Position numbers and translations under genes: made by a program | DNA from: Azoarcus sp. CIB | Lineage (GTDB): Bacteria > Pseudomonadota > Gammaproteobacteria > Burkholderiales > Rhodocyclaceae | Assembly: GCF_001190925.1 (NCBI RefSeq) | Contig: NZ_CP011072.1 | Span: 4,278,001-4,342,000, forward strand | DNA length: 64,000 nucleotides | Direction of reading: 5' to 3' | In this document: positions 50,140 to 60,265 of the stretch, piece by piece | Position numbering within the stretch: position 1 is the stretch's first letter | Layout: every line of letters starts with the position of its first letter | Notes under the pieces: generated by a model | The model's database searches: none | Seen by the model: only the letters and a program-made list of their open reading frames with translations | What the model was told of the DNA's origin: nothing

Positions 50140-50973
50140 ATGGACCGCTACGCCGTCATCGGAAACCCCGTCGCGCACAGCAAATCGCCGGTGATCCACG
50201 CCGCCTTTGCCACGCAGACCGGACAGACGCTCACCTACGAGGCGCTGCTCGCGCCGCTCGACGGCTTCGCCGCAACGGTCGCCGGGTTCCGCGCCGCCGG
50301 CGGACGCGGCTGCAACGTCACGGTCCCGTTCAAGCTCGAAGCCTTCGCGCTGGCCGAGCGCCGCTCGCCGCGCGCACAGGCCGCCGGCGCCGTGAACACC
50401 CTCAAGTTCGACGCCGACGGCATCTACGGCGACAACACCGACGGTGCCGGCCTCGTGCGCGATCTCACGCACAACCTCGACTGCCCGCTCGCCGGCCGCC
50501 GCATCCTGCTGCTCGGCGCGGGCGGCGCCGCGCGCGGCGTGATGCTGCCCCTGCTGTCGGCCACCCCCGCCCGCCTCACGCTCGCGAACCGCACCGTGCC
50601 GCGCGCCGAAGCGCTCGTCGCCGAATTCTCCACGGCCGCCGGCAGCACGCCGCTCGCCGCCGGCAGCTTCGCGGATCTCGCCGGATCGCAGTTCGACGTC
50701 GTCATCAACGCGACCGCTGCGAGCCTCGCCGACGAGGCCCCGCCGCTGCCGCCCGGCCTGTACGCACCCGGCGCGCTAGCCTACGACATGATGTACGGCC
50801 GCGGCGAGACGCCCTTCCTCGTCGCGGCCCGCAGTGACGGCGCCGCACGGCTCGCCGACGGCCTCGGCATGCTCGTCGAGCAGGCGGCAGAGAGCTTCCT
50901 GCTGTGGCGCGGCGTGCGCCCCGCGACCGCACCGGTCCTCGCCGAGTTGCGGCACCAGATTGAAGGCAGATGA
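50140..50973 (+). CDS. aroE: Shikimate dehydrogenase
   Basis: The 277-residue NADP enzyme has [12 protein letters not shown] for shikimate binding, catalytic Lys in NVTVPFK, Asp in GDNTDGAG and the GAGGAARGV dinucleotide loop. Its stop overlaps the mtgA start by ATGA. Confidence 0.96.
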   Translation: MDRYAVIGNPVAHSKSPVIHAAFATQTGQTLTYEALLAPLDGFAATVAGFRAAGGRGCNVTVPFKLEAFALAERRSPRAQAAGAVNTLKFDADGIYGDNTDGAGLVRDLTHNLDCPLAGRRILLLGAGGAARGVMLPLLSATPARLTLANRTVPRAEALVAEFSTAAGSTPLAAGSFADLAGSQFDVVINATAASLADEAPPLPPGLYAPGALAYDMMYGRGETPFLVAARSDGAARLADGLGMLVEQAAESFLLWRGVRPATAPVLAELRHQIEGR

Positions 50974-51662
50974 AAACGCTCCTGCGGCGCGCGGGCTGGG
51001 TGTGCGTGGCGCTCGTCGCGCTGCTGCTGTTGTACCAGCTGTGGATTCTCCTGCTGGTGCTGTGGTGGAGCCACTTCAACCCGTCCAGCACCAGCTTCAT
51101 GGACATCCGCCTCGACGAGCTGCAGGAGAAGCGCCCCAATGCCGAACTGCGCCACGAATGGGCGCCCTACGAGCGCATCTCCATCCACCTCAAGCGCGCC
51201 GTGATTGCCGCCGAGGACGACAGCTTCGTCGACCATGAAGGCTTCGACTGGGAAGGCATCCAGCGCGCAATGGAGAAGAACCAGCGCAAGGGCCGTGCGG
51301 TCGCGGGCGGCTCCACGATCAGCCAGCAGCTTGCAAAGAACCTGTTCCTGTCGCCGACGCGCAGCTACTTCCGCAAGGCACAGGAAGCGGTCATCACCGT
51401 GATGATCGAGACCGTGTGGAGCAAACGCCGCATCCTCGAGGTGTATCTCAACGTCGTCGAATGGGGGACCGGCATCTTCGGTTGCGAAGCGGCCGCGCGC
51501 CGCTACTACGGCGTTCCGGCCAGCCGGCTGGGCCCCGACCAAGCCGCGCGCCTCGCGGTGATGCTGCCCAATCCGCGCAAGTACGAGAAGCAGTTCGGCC
51601 CACGGCTGGCGGCCCACGCGGCACGCATCCGCGGGCGCATGGCCTACGCCCAGGTGCCTTGA
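50970..51662 (+). CDS. mtgA: Monofunctional peptidoglycan transglycosylase
   Basis: The 230-residue GT51 enzyme has one N-terminal membrane anchor and the motifs [22 protein letters not shown] (catalytic Glu), [27 protein letters not shown] and [10 protein letters not shown]. It polymerises lipid II glycan strands. Confidence 0.96.
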   Translation: MKTLLRRAGWVCVALVALLLLYQLWILLLVLWWSHFNPSSTSFMDIRLDELQEKRPNAELRHEWAPYERISIHLKRAVIAAEDDSFVDHEGFDWEGIQRAMEKNQRKGRAVAGGSTISQQLAKNLFLSPTRSYFRKAQEAVITVMIETVWSKRRILEVYLNVVEWGTGIFGCEAAARRYYGVPASRLGPDQAARLAVMLPNPRKYEKQFGPRLAAHAARIRGRMAYAQVP

Positions 51663-51797
51663 GCCGTCTTCACAGCCGCGCCACGGCGCGCGACTGACGC
51701 GTCGCAACATTTTCGGCCTTCCGGGGTCGCAAGAGCACCGCGAAGTCCGTAGAATTCGCGCCTTACGACAGATCCCACACACCGCCCGGAGGCGCCG

Positions 51798-53240
51798 ATG
51801 AGCGAGCAGGACGAACGCCACCCGGAAGACGTCCAGCAGCACCTGCGCGAAGTGCAGGAGCTGCTGGCACGCCACAAGGTGGTGGAAGATCTCGTCCATC
51901 GGCAGGACATGCCCCGCCACGAGCTGGTCGAGAATCTCGTCCACAAGCAGCACGTCGCCGAACTCCAGGCCAAGCTCGACACGCTGCACCCCGCAGACAT
52001 CGCCTACATCCTCGAGGCGCTGCCGCTCGAGGACCGCCTGTTCGTGTGGGATCTCGTCAAGGCCGAGCGCGACGGCGACATCCTGCTGGAAGTCTCCGAC
52101 GCGGTGCGCGAGTCCCTCATCGAGACGATGGACCCGCACGAGCTCAAGGCCGCAGCGGAAACCCTCGATGCGGACGAGCTCGCCGACCTCGCGCCCGACC
52201 TGCCGCCCGAGGTCATGCTGGACGTGTTCCAGTCCCTCGACAGCGAGGAACGCGAACAGCTGCGCGCGGCGATGTCCTTCCCGGAGGAATCGGTCGGCGC
52301 ACTGATGGACTTCGACATGGTGACGGTCCGCGAGGACGTCACGCTCGAGGTCGTGCTGCGTTACCTGCGCCGCTTCGACGAGCTGCCGGACCACACCGAC
52401 AAGCTCTTCGTGATCGACCGCGAAGACCACCTGAAAGGCATCCTGACGCTGGAATCGCTGCTCATCAACGACCCCGAGATGGTCGTCGGCGAGGTCATGC
52501 ACAAGGAAAACGTCATCAGCTTCGAGCCCGAGGACGAAGCCGACGACGCGGCCCAGGCCTTCGAACGCTACGACCTCATATCGGCGCCGGTGATCGATGG
52601 CGAGAAGCGCGTGATCGGCCGGCTGACGGTCGCCGATGTCGTCGATTACATCCGCGAGGAATCCGAGCACGAGATCCTCAGCCACGCCGGTCTGCGCGAA
52701 GAGGAAGACATCTTCGCCTCGGTGTGGGACTCGGTTAAGAACCGCTGGGCGTGGCTGGCGATCAACCTCGTCACCGCCTTCATCGCCTCGCGCGTGATCG
52801 GCGCCTTCGAGGGTTCGATCGAGAAACTCGTCGCGCTGGCCGCGCTGATGCCCATCGTCGCCGGCATCGGCGGCAACTCGGGCAACCAGACGGTCACGAT
52901 GATCGTGCGCGCGATCGCGATGGGCCAGGTCGAGCAGTCCGCGATGCAGCGCCTGATGCGCAAGGAGATGGGCGTCGCCGTCGTCAACGGCCTCGTGTGG
53001 GGCGGGCTGCTCGGGCTCCTCGCCTGGGCACTCTACGGCAGTGCCTCGCTCGGCGCGGTGATGACCGCGGCGATGACGCTGAACCTGTTGCTCGCCGCCT
53101 GCGCCGGCGTGCTGATCCCCATGGTGCGCCTGCGCTTCGGTGCCGACCCGGCCATGGGCGGCTCGGTGATGATCACCGCCCTCACCGACTCGGGCGGCTT
53201 CTTCATCTTCCTCGGACTCGCGACGCTGATCCTGCTCTGA
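51798..53240 (+). CDS. mgtE: Magnesium transporter MgtE
   Basis: The 480-residue protein has the cytosolic N domain, two CBS domains (~150-285) and a five-helix membrane domain with the channel signatures PIVAGIGGNSGNQT and ITALTDSGGFFIFLGLA. The N and CBS parts close the channel when magnesium is high. GGAGG precedes the ATG. Confidence 0.96.
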   Translation: MSEQDERHPEDVQQHLREVQELLARHKVVEDLVHRQDMPRHELVENLVHKQHVAELQAKLDTLHPADIAYILEALPLEDRLFVWDLVKAERDGDILLEVSDAVRESLIETMDPHELKAAAETLDADELADLAPDLPPEVMLDVFQSLDSEEREQLRAAMSFPEESVGALMDFDMVTVREDVTLEVVLRYLRRFDELPDHTDKLFVIDREDHLKGILTLESLLINDPEMVVGEVMHKENVISFEPEDEADDAAQAFERYDLISAPVIDGEKRVIGRLTVADVVDYIREESEHEILSHAGLREEEDIFASVWDSVKNRWAWLAINLVTAFIASRVIGAFEGSIEKLVALAALMPIVAGIGGNSGNQTVTMIVRAIAMGQVEQSAMQRLMRKEMGVAVVNGLVWGGLLGLLAWALYGSASLGAVMTAAMTLNLLLAACAGVLIPMVRLRFGADPAMGGSVMITALTDSGGFFIFLGLATLILL

Positions 53241-53271
53241 AGCAAGGAGCCTACGCGTTGCGGGATAGGCC

Positions 53272-53370
53272 GTAGGGCGGAAAAGCGAAGCGCCTTCCGC
53301 CACGCAGCGCCCGAAATTTGCACATACGGCGGAGTGATTGCCAAATGAGGCCTCGGCTCATCCGCCCTAC
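53272..53370. repeat. Dispersed GC-rich inverted-repeat element, copy F (full, 99 bp)
   Basis: It starts GTAGGGCGG and ends in the exact complement CCGCCCTAC, and has the same AAAAGCGAAGCGCCTTCCGCC left hairpin as copy C, with a few changes in the middle. It occupies the gap between convergent mgtE and hemL. Confidence 0.82.
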
Positions 53371-53384
53371 GCTCACGCCTCCGC

Positions 53385-54668
53385 TCAGCGCAGCGCTGCG
53401 AACACCGTCCTTGCCGCCGCGATCGTCGCGTCCACATCCGCCGCCGTGTGCGCCGCCGACACGAAGCCCGCCTCGAAGGCCGAGGGCGCGAAGTAGTGCC
53501 CGGCATCCAGCAACGCGTGGAAGAAGCGGTTGAAGGTGTCGCGGTCCGAGGCCATCACTTCGGTGTAGGAGCGCGGCACGCCCTGCGCGAAATACAGGCC
53601 GAACATGCCGCCGACCGAATCGGCGCAGAAGGTCACGCCCGCGTCGCGCGCCGCCGCCGACAGCCCGTCCACCAGCTGCGTCGCACGCGCCGCGAGCGTG
53701 TCGTAGAAACCCGGCTCGCGCACCAGCTGCAGCGACACCAGGCCCGCCGCGACCGCGACCGGGCTGCCCGACAGCGTGCCGGCCTGATACACCGAACCCA
53801 GCGGCGCGATGTGATGCATGATGTCGCGCCGGCCGCCGAAGGCGCCCACCGGCATGCCGCCACCGATCACTTTGCCCAGCGTCGTCAGGTCGGGGGTGAT
53901 GCCGTAGAGGCCCTGCACGCCCTGCGGGCCGACGCGGAAGCCGGTCATGACCTCGTCGAAGATCAACACGGCGCCGTACTTCGTGCACAGCTCGCGCAGC
54001 CCCTCGAGGAAGCCCGGCAGGGGCTTGATCAGGTTCATGTTGCCGGCAATCGCCTCGACGATCACCGCGGCGATCTCGTTGCCGCGCGCCTTGAAGACGT
54101 CCTCGACCTGCCCCAGGTCGTTGTAGTCGAGCACGATCGTGTGCTTCGCGAAGTCCGCCGGCACGCCGCCCGAGGACGGGTTGCCGAAGGTCAGCAGGCC
54201 CGAGCCCGCCTTCACCAGCAGGCTGTCGGCGTGGCCGTGGTAGCAGCCCTCGAACTTGATGATCCCATCGCGCCCGGTGAAGCCGCGTGCGAGGCGGATC
54301 GCGCTCATCGTCGCCTCGGTGCCCGAGCTCACCAGCCGCACCATTTCGATCGACGGCATCAGTTCGCAGATCAGTTCGGCCATCTCGACTTCGCCTTCGG
54401 TCGGTGCGCCGAAGGACAGCCCGCGCAGCGCCGCCTCGCGCACCGCCTCGACGATGGCCGGATGGGCGTGACCGGTGATCGCCGGCCCCCACGAACCGAC
54501 GTAGTCGATGTAGTCCTTGCCGTCCGCATCCCATACGCGCGCCCCTTGCGCACGCTCGATGAAGCGCGGCGAACCGCCGACCGAGCGGAAGGCCCGCACG
54601 GGCGAATTGACGCCACCGGGGATGGTTTTCTGGGCACGCTGGAAGAGGAGTTCGTTCTTGCTCGTCAT
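53385..54668 (-). CDS. hemL: Glutamate-1-semialdehyde 2,1-aminomutase
   Basis: The 427-residue PLP enzyme makes 5-aminolevulinate for haem. It has [46 protein letters not shown] and the PLP Lys in [18 protein letters not shown]. The ATG at 54668 is preferred; a GTG at 54680 would add four residues. Confidence 0.97.
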   Translation of the reverse strand: MTSKNELLFQRAQKTIPGGVNSPVRAFRSVGGSPRFIERAQGARVWDADGKDYIDYVGSWGPAITGHAHPAIVEAVREAALRGLSFGAPTEGEVEMAELICELMPSIEMVRLVSSGTEATMSAIRLARGFTGRDGIIKFEGCYHGHADSLLVKAGSGLLTFGNPSSGGVPADFAKHTIVLDYNDLGQVEDVFKARGNEIAAVIVEAIAGNMNLIKPLPGFLEGLRELCTKYGAVLIFDEVMTGFRVGPQGVQGLYGITPDLTTLGKVIGGGMPVGAFGGRRDIMHHIAPLGSVYQAGTLSGSPVAVAAGLVSLQLVREPGFYDTLAARATQLVDGLSAAARDAGVTFCADSVGGMFGLYFAQGVPRSYTEVMASDRDTFNRFFHALLDAGHYFAPSAFEAGFVSAAHTAADVDATIAAARTVFAALR

Positions 54669-54752
54669 ATCGGGTTGCACTCGTCGATTGGCAAAGAGGA
54701 AATGGATCGAAAAAAGGAAACTGCGGGAAGGGCGGAATACCGCGCCACGGAC

Positions 54753-55391
54753 TCAGCCGGACAGCCCGAAGGCGGCGCGATACGCCGCCGCACGCCCCCC
54801 TGGATCAGGATCATCGAAGACGTCGGAAATCACCGCCAGCAGGTCGGCTCCCGCCTTAATCGCCTGCGGAGCGTTGTCCAGCGTGATGCCGCCGATCGCC
54901 GCAATCGGCAGCTTCAGCTCGCGGCGCGCGCGAGTCAGCAGTTCGAGCGGCGCATGCACCGCGGCGGGCTTGGTCGGGGATGCGAACAGCGCACCGAAGG
55001 CGACGTAATCGGCTCCCGCGGCGGCCCCCTCCTCCGCCCGCGCCCATTCGTTGTAGCAGGTCACGCCGAGGATGCGCTCCGGCCCCAGCGCTGCACGCGC
55101 CGCACGCAGGTCGCCGTCGTCGCGCCCGAGGTGCACGCCATCGGCCCCTACCGCGAGCGCGAGTTCGAGGCTGTCATTGACGATGAAGGGCACGGCAGCC
55201 TCGCGGCACAGTACCGCGATCGCTGCCGCCTGCTCCCGTCGCCGCGCCACATCCGCCTGCTTGCTGCGGTACTGCAGCAGCGCGGGGCGCCCGGCGAGCG
55301 CGCTGCGGACACCGGTCAGCAGCGCCTCACTGTCCGCCGTATCGGGGGTGATCAGATATAGCCCGCGCAAGGCGTGCTCACGCTTTGCCAT
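54753..55391 (-). CDS. thiE: Thiamine-phosphate synthase
   Basis: The 212-residue TIM-barrel enzyme joins HMP diphosphate and thiazole phosphate. Motifs include GLYLITPD, LLQYRSKQAD, FIVNDSLELALAVGADGVHLGRDD, ADYVAFGALFASPTK and AIGGITLDNAPQAI. ATG 55391 has GAGG six bases upstream; an ATG at 55397 would start directly on it. It overlaps the end of the ThiD-like gene by 14 bases, so the two are coupled. Confidence 0.95.
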   Translation of the reverse strand: MAKREHALRGLYLITPDTADSEALLTGVRSALAGRPALLQYRSKQADVARRREQAAAIAVLCREAAVPFIVNDSLELALAVGADGVHLGRDDGDLRAARAALGPERILGVTCYNEWARAEEGAAAGADYVAFGALFASPTKPAAVHAPLELLTRARRELKLPIAAIGGITLDNAPQAIKAGADLLAVISDVFDDPDPGGRAAAYRAAFGLSG

Positions 55392-56343
55392 CGTCATCCT
55401 CGTTCGCCCTCGCCCAGAAGAAACGGTCCGGAACGGCCATGCCCATACCGGGCCGATAGGCGCTGGACAACGCCTGCCAGGTGAATTCCTGCGCCTCGCC
55501 CATCGCCTCGGCCACCGTCATGCCATGCGCCAGCGCCCCGACGAGCGCAGCGGCCAGCGTCGCGCCGGCGCCAAGGAAGCGGCCCGGCAGGCGCTCCCAC
55601 GCATCCGTGCGCACGACGCCCTCGCGCCCGACCAGCACGTTGACGAACTGCGGCCCGGGCTCGCCGGCGCCAGTCAGCAGCACGTAGCCCACGCCACGCC
55701 CGAGCACGCGCGCGATCGCATCCGCAAGCGACAGGGCATCGTCCTCCTCGTCCGCGTCGTCGTCATCCCCGACGACGTCTCCTTCCATTTCGCCGGGCGC
55801 GAAAAGCTCGCCGAGCTCGTCGAACTCGTCGGCGTCGACGGCCTCGTCGCTGTCGTCATCGTCGCCGCCCGGGGGCGTCAGGGCGGCCAACTGCAACACC
55901 TCGCTGCGACTCGCGACCAGCACCGTCACCTGCGGCAGCACCAGCTCCGCAAGCGCCGCCAGCATGTCCTCGCCCGCGGCCTCCTCGCCATCCACGATGG
56001 ACAGCGCCGGCTCCAGCACCAGCGGGACATCGGGATAATCGGAGAGAATTTCGGCGATCGCCGCGACATTCTCGACGCTGCCGACCATGCCCAGCTTGAA
56101 GGCCTGCACCGGGATGTCCTCGAGCAAGGCACGCGCCTGCGCATCGACGGCGTCGCTATCCAGCGCCAGCAACTCCTCGACGCCGCGCGTGTCGCGCACC
56201 GAGATCGCCGCGACGACCGACAGGGGGTGACATCCCATGCTCGCAAGCGTCAGCACATCCGACTGGAGGCCGGAGCCGGCAGTCGCGTCGCTGGTCGCAA
56301 AGCACAGCACGACAGGGGGAACAGCGGTGAATCCGAGGGGCAT
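55378..56343 (-). CDS. ThiD-like protein with acidic insertion, probably altered catalysis
   Basis: The 321-residue protein has the ThiD fold (CFATSDATAGSGLQSDVLTLASMGCHPLSVVAAISV at the N-terminus, KLGMVGSVENVAAIAEIL). Two things set it apart from a working kinase: an acidic insertion at ~158-203, mostly Asp and Glu, and the loop GAGAT (258-262) where ThiD has the GTGCT anion hole with its catalytic Cys. A true ThiD is at 38377. It precedes and overlaps thiE, so a thiamine-linked binding or regulatory role is possible, but kinase activity is doubtful. Confidence 0.82.
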   Translation of the reverse strand: MPLGFTAVPPVVLCFATSDATAGSGLQSDVLTLASMGCHPLSVVAAISVRDTRGVEELLALDSDAVDAQARALLEDIPVQAFKLGMVGSVENVAAIAEILSDYPDVPLVLEPALSIVDGEEAAGEDMLAALAELVLPQVTVLVASRSEVLQLAALTPPGGDDDDSDEAVDADEFDELGELFAPGEMEGDVVGDDDDADEEDDALSLADAIARVLGRGVGYVLLTGAGEPGPQFVNVLVGREGVVRTDAWERLPGRFLGAGATLAAALVGALAHGMTVAEAMGEAQEFTWQALSSAYRPGMGMAVPDRFFWARANEDDDGKA

Positions 56344-56733
56344 GAAGGAATCTGCCGTCTATACCAGACGGCTGATCTGGCACGGCATGAAAAATGCGGT
56401 AAGATGCGGCGGATTTTACAGCCAATTTGCCCGGAGCATGCTTATAGATGGCCAATACGCGCCCCCATACCGGAAGCATCCGGCGCGCGCGCTCATCGGC
56501 CACCCTGGCGGGGGCACTTGTGCCTGCGGCAAGGCTTGGGGCCTCCGTGAGCGCACCCCGGCAGCCGGGCGGGCAGCGGCATGCAGGACGCTCGACGCCG
56601 CACCTCCGCAGCATGCCCCGAACGACACACGGATATGTCGCCGCACTGGACCAGGCGGCATGTCGCAGCACCCGCGCGATGCACGGACGCGCGCGCTGCG
56701 ACCACCCCGGGCCCGCCAGCAAGGATTGAAGCC
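56344..56733. other. 390-bp gap between thiD-like gene and pilG, no gene seen
   Basis: This divergent gap should hold promoters for both sides. Short frames in it code for Arg/Pro/Ala-rich sequence without ribosome sites or family motifs. No rubredoxin gene, tRNA or clear hairpin was found. Confidence 0.6.
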
Positions 56734-57129
56734 ATGGATCTGACCGGACTCAAGGTGATGGTGATCGACGACAGCAACACCATCCGCCGCAGCGCCGAGA
56801 TATTTCTCACCAACTCCGGCTGCCAGGTGCTGCTGGCCGAGGACGGCTTCGACGCGCTCGCGAAGATCGCCGACCATCATCCCGACGTGATCTTCGTCGA
56901 CATCATGATGCCGCGCCTCGACGGCTACCAGACCTGTGCGCTGATCAAGAAAAACTCGCAGCTCGCCGCGACGCCCGTGATCATGCTGTCGTCCAAGGAT
57001 GGCCTGTTCGACCGCGCACGCGGTCGCATGGTCGGGTCCGACGAGTACCTCACCAAGCCCTTCACCAAGGACAGCCTCCTCAAGGCGGTCGCCACCCATG
57101 CCGCACGCAAGGCCGGCACGGATCATTGA
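56734..57129 (+). CDS. pilG: Twitching motility response regulator PilG
   Basis: The 131-residue single receiver domain has the acidic pocket in MVIDDSN, phosphorylated Asp in VIFVDIMMP, the switch Ser in MLSSKDG and Lys in YLTKPF. It takes phosphate from ChpA and promotes pilus extension. AAGGA precedes ATG 56734. First gene of the pil-chp operon. Confidence 0.95.
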   Translation: MDLTGLKVMVIDDSNTIRRSAEIFLTNSGCQVLLAEDGFDALAKIADHHPDVIFVDIMMPRLDGYQTCALIKKNSQLAATPVIMLSSKDGLFDRARGRMVGSDEYLTKPFTKDSLLKAVATHAARKAGTDH

Positions 57130-57145
57130 CTGGAGTCCCATCGCA

Positions 57146-57511
57146 ATGCCAATCAAGAAGATACTGGTGGTCGACGATTCCCCGACCGAACGCCTCGCCC
57201 TGACCGAACTTCTGACGGCCAAGGGCTACCAGGTCGTCACCGCCGATAGCGGCGAGGATGCCATCGTGCGTAGCAAGAGCGAAAAGCCCGACCTCATCCT
57301 GATGGACGTCGTCATGCCCGGCATGAACGGCTACCAGGCCACGCGCACCATCTCGCGCGACGCGGCGACGAGCGGCATCCCGATCATCATGTGCACCAGC
57401 AAGGGGCTTGAGACCGACCGCATCTGGGGCATGCGCCAGGGCGCGCACGACTACCTCGTCAAGCCGGTCAATCCGGCCGATCTCATCGCACGCATCCAGG
57501 CGCTGGGCTGA
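57146..57511 (+). CDS. pilH: Twitching motility response regulator PilH
   Basis: The 121-residue receiver has LVVDDSPTERLAL, phosphorylated Asp in LILMDVVMPGMNG, MCTSKG and YLVKPVNP. In this system it acts as phosphate sink or retraction-side partner of PilG. It begins 16 bases after pilG. Confidence 0.95.
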   Translation: MPIKKILVVDDSPTERLALTELLTAKGYQVVTADSGEDAIVRSKSEKPDLILMDVVMPGMNGYQATRTISRDAATSGIPIIMCTSKGLETDRIWGMRQGAHDYLVKPVNPADLIARIQALG

Positions 57512-57517
57512 CGCTCG

Positions 57518-58033
57518 ATGGCCAAGCGACTCAGCCTGCGCGAATTCCAGGAAGACCTGGTACGGCGCTTTGCCGAAGCACAAAGCGGCAACCGCCGCGC
57601 ACTGCTGGGCGTGCGGGCGGGACGCGAAAACTGGCTCATCAATCTCACCGACAGCGGCGAGATCCTGCCCGCTCCACCGCTGGCGTCCGTACCGCTCACG
57701 CACGAGTGGTTTCGCGGCCTCGCGAACGTGCGCGGCACGCTGTTCAGCGTCGTCGACTTCTCCGCCTTCCACAACGGTCCGCTCACGGTTCCCGGCGGAC
57801 CGGCACGCCTGCTGCTCGTTGGCGCACGCCACGGCACGAACTGCGCGCTGCTGATTTCGAACGCCCTCGGACTGCGCAACCCGGACGACTTCCGCACCGA
57901 TCCCGACGGCGGCGCGGACGAGCGGCCCTGGGTCACCGAGCGCTTGCTCGACGCCCGCGACCAGCACTGGCTGCGGCTCGACGTGCCGACGCTGCTTGCG
58001 CACCGCGCCTTCCTCCAGGCCGGACTCGAGTGA
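57518..58033 (+). CDS. pilI: Chemotaxis adaptor PilI (CheW-like)
   Basis: The 171-residue CheW-domain protein ([54 protein letters not shown]) links the receptor PilJ to the kinase ChpA. It starts six bases after pilH. Confidence 0.93.
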   Translation: MAKRLSLREFQEDLVRRFAEAQSGNRRALLGVRAGRENWLINLTDSGEILPAPPLASVPLTHEWFRGLANVRGTLFSVVDFSAFHNGPLTVPGGPARLLLVGARHGTNCALLISNALGLRNPDDFRTDPDGGADERPWVTERLLDARDQHWLRLDVPTLLAHRAFLQAGLE

Positions 58034-58100
58034 GTACGCACGCGGCCCGTTCCTCCAACCATTACGGCAACCCATCATCCGATCTCGCGGAGCACACACC

Positions 58101-60236
58101 ATGGCCCTCAAGCTTCCGACGCTGAACTTCAAGAAAAAGAAGAAGGCCGACCCGGAAGGCGCGCCACTCGCCACCACGATCATGGAGGCGGCCCCGCCTC
58201 GGCGCGGTCCCGAGCCGGCAGCATCCAAGGGCGGCGCGAAGCGCGCCAACGGCACCGCCAACCGGTTCGCCATGCTCGCCACGGTGTTCGCGGCAGCCTC
58301 CTTCGCAGGTCTGGGCCTGCTCTACTACCAGTACCGCCAATCGGGCAACGCCACCGCTTACATCGCGGCGGCAGGCGAAATGGAGACCACCTCGCAGCGC
58401 ATCGCCAAGGCCGCCCAGCTCGCCCTGCAGGGCAACGCACAGGCCTTCGCCGAACTGCGCACGAGCACGAACCGCTTCACCGGCCTGCTCGAAGCGCTTG
58501 CCAAGGGCGGCAACATCGAAGGCCGCGACCTACCGGCCGCGCCCGCGGGCGTCCAACCGCAGGTGGATAACCTCGCGGCGAAATGGCGTCCGACTGCCGA
58601 ACTCGCGAATCAGCTGATCGCCCAGGAAAAGAATCTCCTCGTGCTCAACCAGTCGGTGGCCACGATCAATCAGCAGAACGAGGCCCTGTACGAGCAGGCA
58701 CGGCAGATCGTGCAGGCGCGAGTCGGCAGCAACGCACGCGACGTCACGGCCGCTACCAACAGCGTCGTGCTGACGCAGCGCATCGCGAAGAACGCGAACG
58801 CGCTGCTGGTCGCGAACGCGATCGATCCGGAAACGGCATTCGCGCTCGGCAAGGATGCCAAGTCGCTCACCGAAGTGATCAACGAGTTGCGCACGACGAC
58901 CACCGATCCCGAAGGGCGGCGACGCGTGAATGAATTCGCGACCGGCGCGACCGAAACCCTCGACGCCATCGACGACATCCTGCAGCACATCCAGGCCCTC
59001 GTGCAGGCGAAGAAGGCGGGCAGCGACATCTTCGGCGCTTCCGAACCCCTATCGACGAGTGCGCGCGATCTCTCCGCCGCGCTGTCCTCTGCAAACAGCG
59101 GCCTGTCGCCGGCCACACTCGGCATCGCGCTCGCCGCGATCGTCGGCCTCATCGCCCTGAGCCGCATGGCACAGGTGAACACGCGCGAACTCGCCGCGCG
59201 CCAGCTCGAAGCGGAGCAGCATCAGCGCGCTGCGGAAAACGAGCGCAACGTCGCGCAGCAGGCGATCCTGCGCCTGATGAACGAGATGGGCGACCTCGCC
59301 GACGGCGACCTCACCGTACGCACCACCGTTTCGGAAGACATCACCGGCGCGATCGCGGACTCGGTCAACTACACCATCGAGGAGCTCTCGGTGCTCGTGC
59401 GGCGAATCAACGACGCCGCGACGCGCGTCACGCAGGCAACCGAATCCGCGCAGAAGACCTCGAGCGAACTCCTCGGCGCAACCGAACGGCAGTCGCGCGA
59501 GATCGAGGAAGTCGGCACCACCGTCGAGCAGATGGCCAAGACCATGACGGAATCGTCCGAACGCGCCCTGCGCTCCGCCCAGGTCGCGCGCCGCTCGCTC
59601 GAATCCGCACGCAAGGGCGCGGGCGCGGTGGAAAACACCATCAAAGGCATGAACGGCATCCGCGAGCAGATCCAGGAAACTTCGAAGCGGATCAAGCGCC
59701 TCGGCGAATCCTCGCAGGAGATCGGCGAGATCGTCGAACTGATTTCCGACATTACCGAGCAGACCAACGTCCTCGCGCTGAACGCCGCCATCCAGGCGGC
59801 CTCCGCCGGCGAAGCGGGCCGCGGCTTCACCGTCGTTGCGGAAGAAGTGCAGCGCCTCGCGGAACGCTCTGCCGAGGCGACCAAGCAGATCGCGGCGATC
59901 GTGAAAACGATTCAGACCGACACCAAGGACGCCGTCGGCTCGATGGAAAACGCGACCCGCGACGTGGTCGAGGGCGCCCAGCTGTCCGACGCCGCCGGCC
60001 AGGCGCTGGCCGAGATCGGCGAGGTCTCGACCGAGGCCGCGCGCCTCATCGAACAGATCTCCAGCGACACGCAGCACCAGGCAGCCACCGCGACGCGCGT
60101 CGCGGCAACCATGAAGGAAATTCTCGCGATCACCGAACAGACCGCGACCGGCACGCGCCAGACCGCGGTGTCGGTTGGCCAGCTCGCCGACCTCGCCGTC
60201 GAACTCAAGGGCTCGGTGTCGGGCTTCAAGGTCTGA
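58101..60236 (+). CDS. pilJ: Type IV pilus chemoreceptor PilJ
   Basis: The 711-residue methyl-accepting protein has a basic cytoplasmic N-tail, a first membrane helix (~55-73), a helical periplasmic sensor with two PilJ-type repeats (~85-370), a second helix (~372-392), a HAMP-like stretch, and the signalling tip [28 protein letters not shown]. It senses surface or chemical cues for twitching. ATG 58101 was chosen because the family starts here; 67-bp gap from pilI. Confidence 0.95.
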   Translation: MALKLPTLNFKKKKKADPEGAPLATTIMEAAPPRRGPEPAASKGGAKRANGTANRFAMLATVFAAASFAGLGLLYYQYRQSGNATAYIAAAGEMETTSQRIAKAAQLALQGNAQAFAELRTSTNRFTGLLEALAKGGNIEGRDLPAAPAGVQPQVDNLAAKWRPTAELANQLIAQEKNLLVLNQSVATINQQNEALYEQARQIVQARVGSNARDVTAATNSVVLTQRIAKNANALLVANAIDPETAFALGKDAKSLTEVINELRTTTTDPEGRRRVNEFATGATETLDAIDDILQHIQALVQAKKAGSDIFGASEPLSTSARDLSAALSSANSGLSPATLGIALAAIVGLIALSRMAQVNTRELAARQLEAEQHQRAAENERNVAQQAILRLMNEMGDLADGDLTVRTTVSEDITGAIADSVNYTIEELSVLVRRINDAATRVTQATESAQKTSSELLGATERQSREIEEVGTTVEQMAKTMTESSERALRSAQVARRSLESARKGAGAVENTIKGMNGIREQIQETSKRIKRLGESSQEIGEIVELISDITEQTNVLALNAAIQAASAGEAGRGFTVVAEEVQRLAERSAEATKQIAAIVKTIQTDTKDAVGSMENATRDVVEGAQLSDAAGQALAEIGEVSTEAARLIEQISSDTQHQAATATRVAATMKEILAITEQTATGTRQTAVSVGQLADLAVELKGSVSGFKV

Positions 60237-60265
60237 CGCACTCGCCCCTCGCTAGGGAACCGGCC

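Noticed and set aside
50781-53303. 840-codon minus-strand frame over mtgA and mgtE
   Set aside because: Antisense to two unmistakable genes and His/Asp/Val-rich without domains.
56448-56729. 93-codon frame ahead of pilG, considered as a rubredoxin or small gene
   Set aside because: No CxxCG pairs of rubredoxin, no ribosome site, Arg/Pro-rich.
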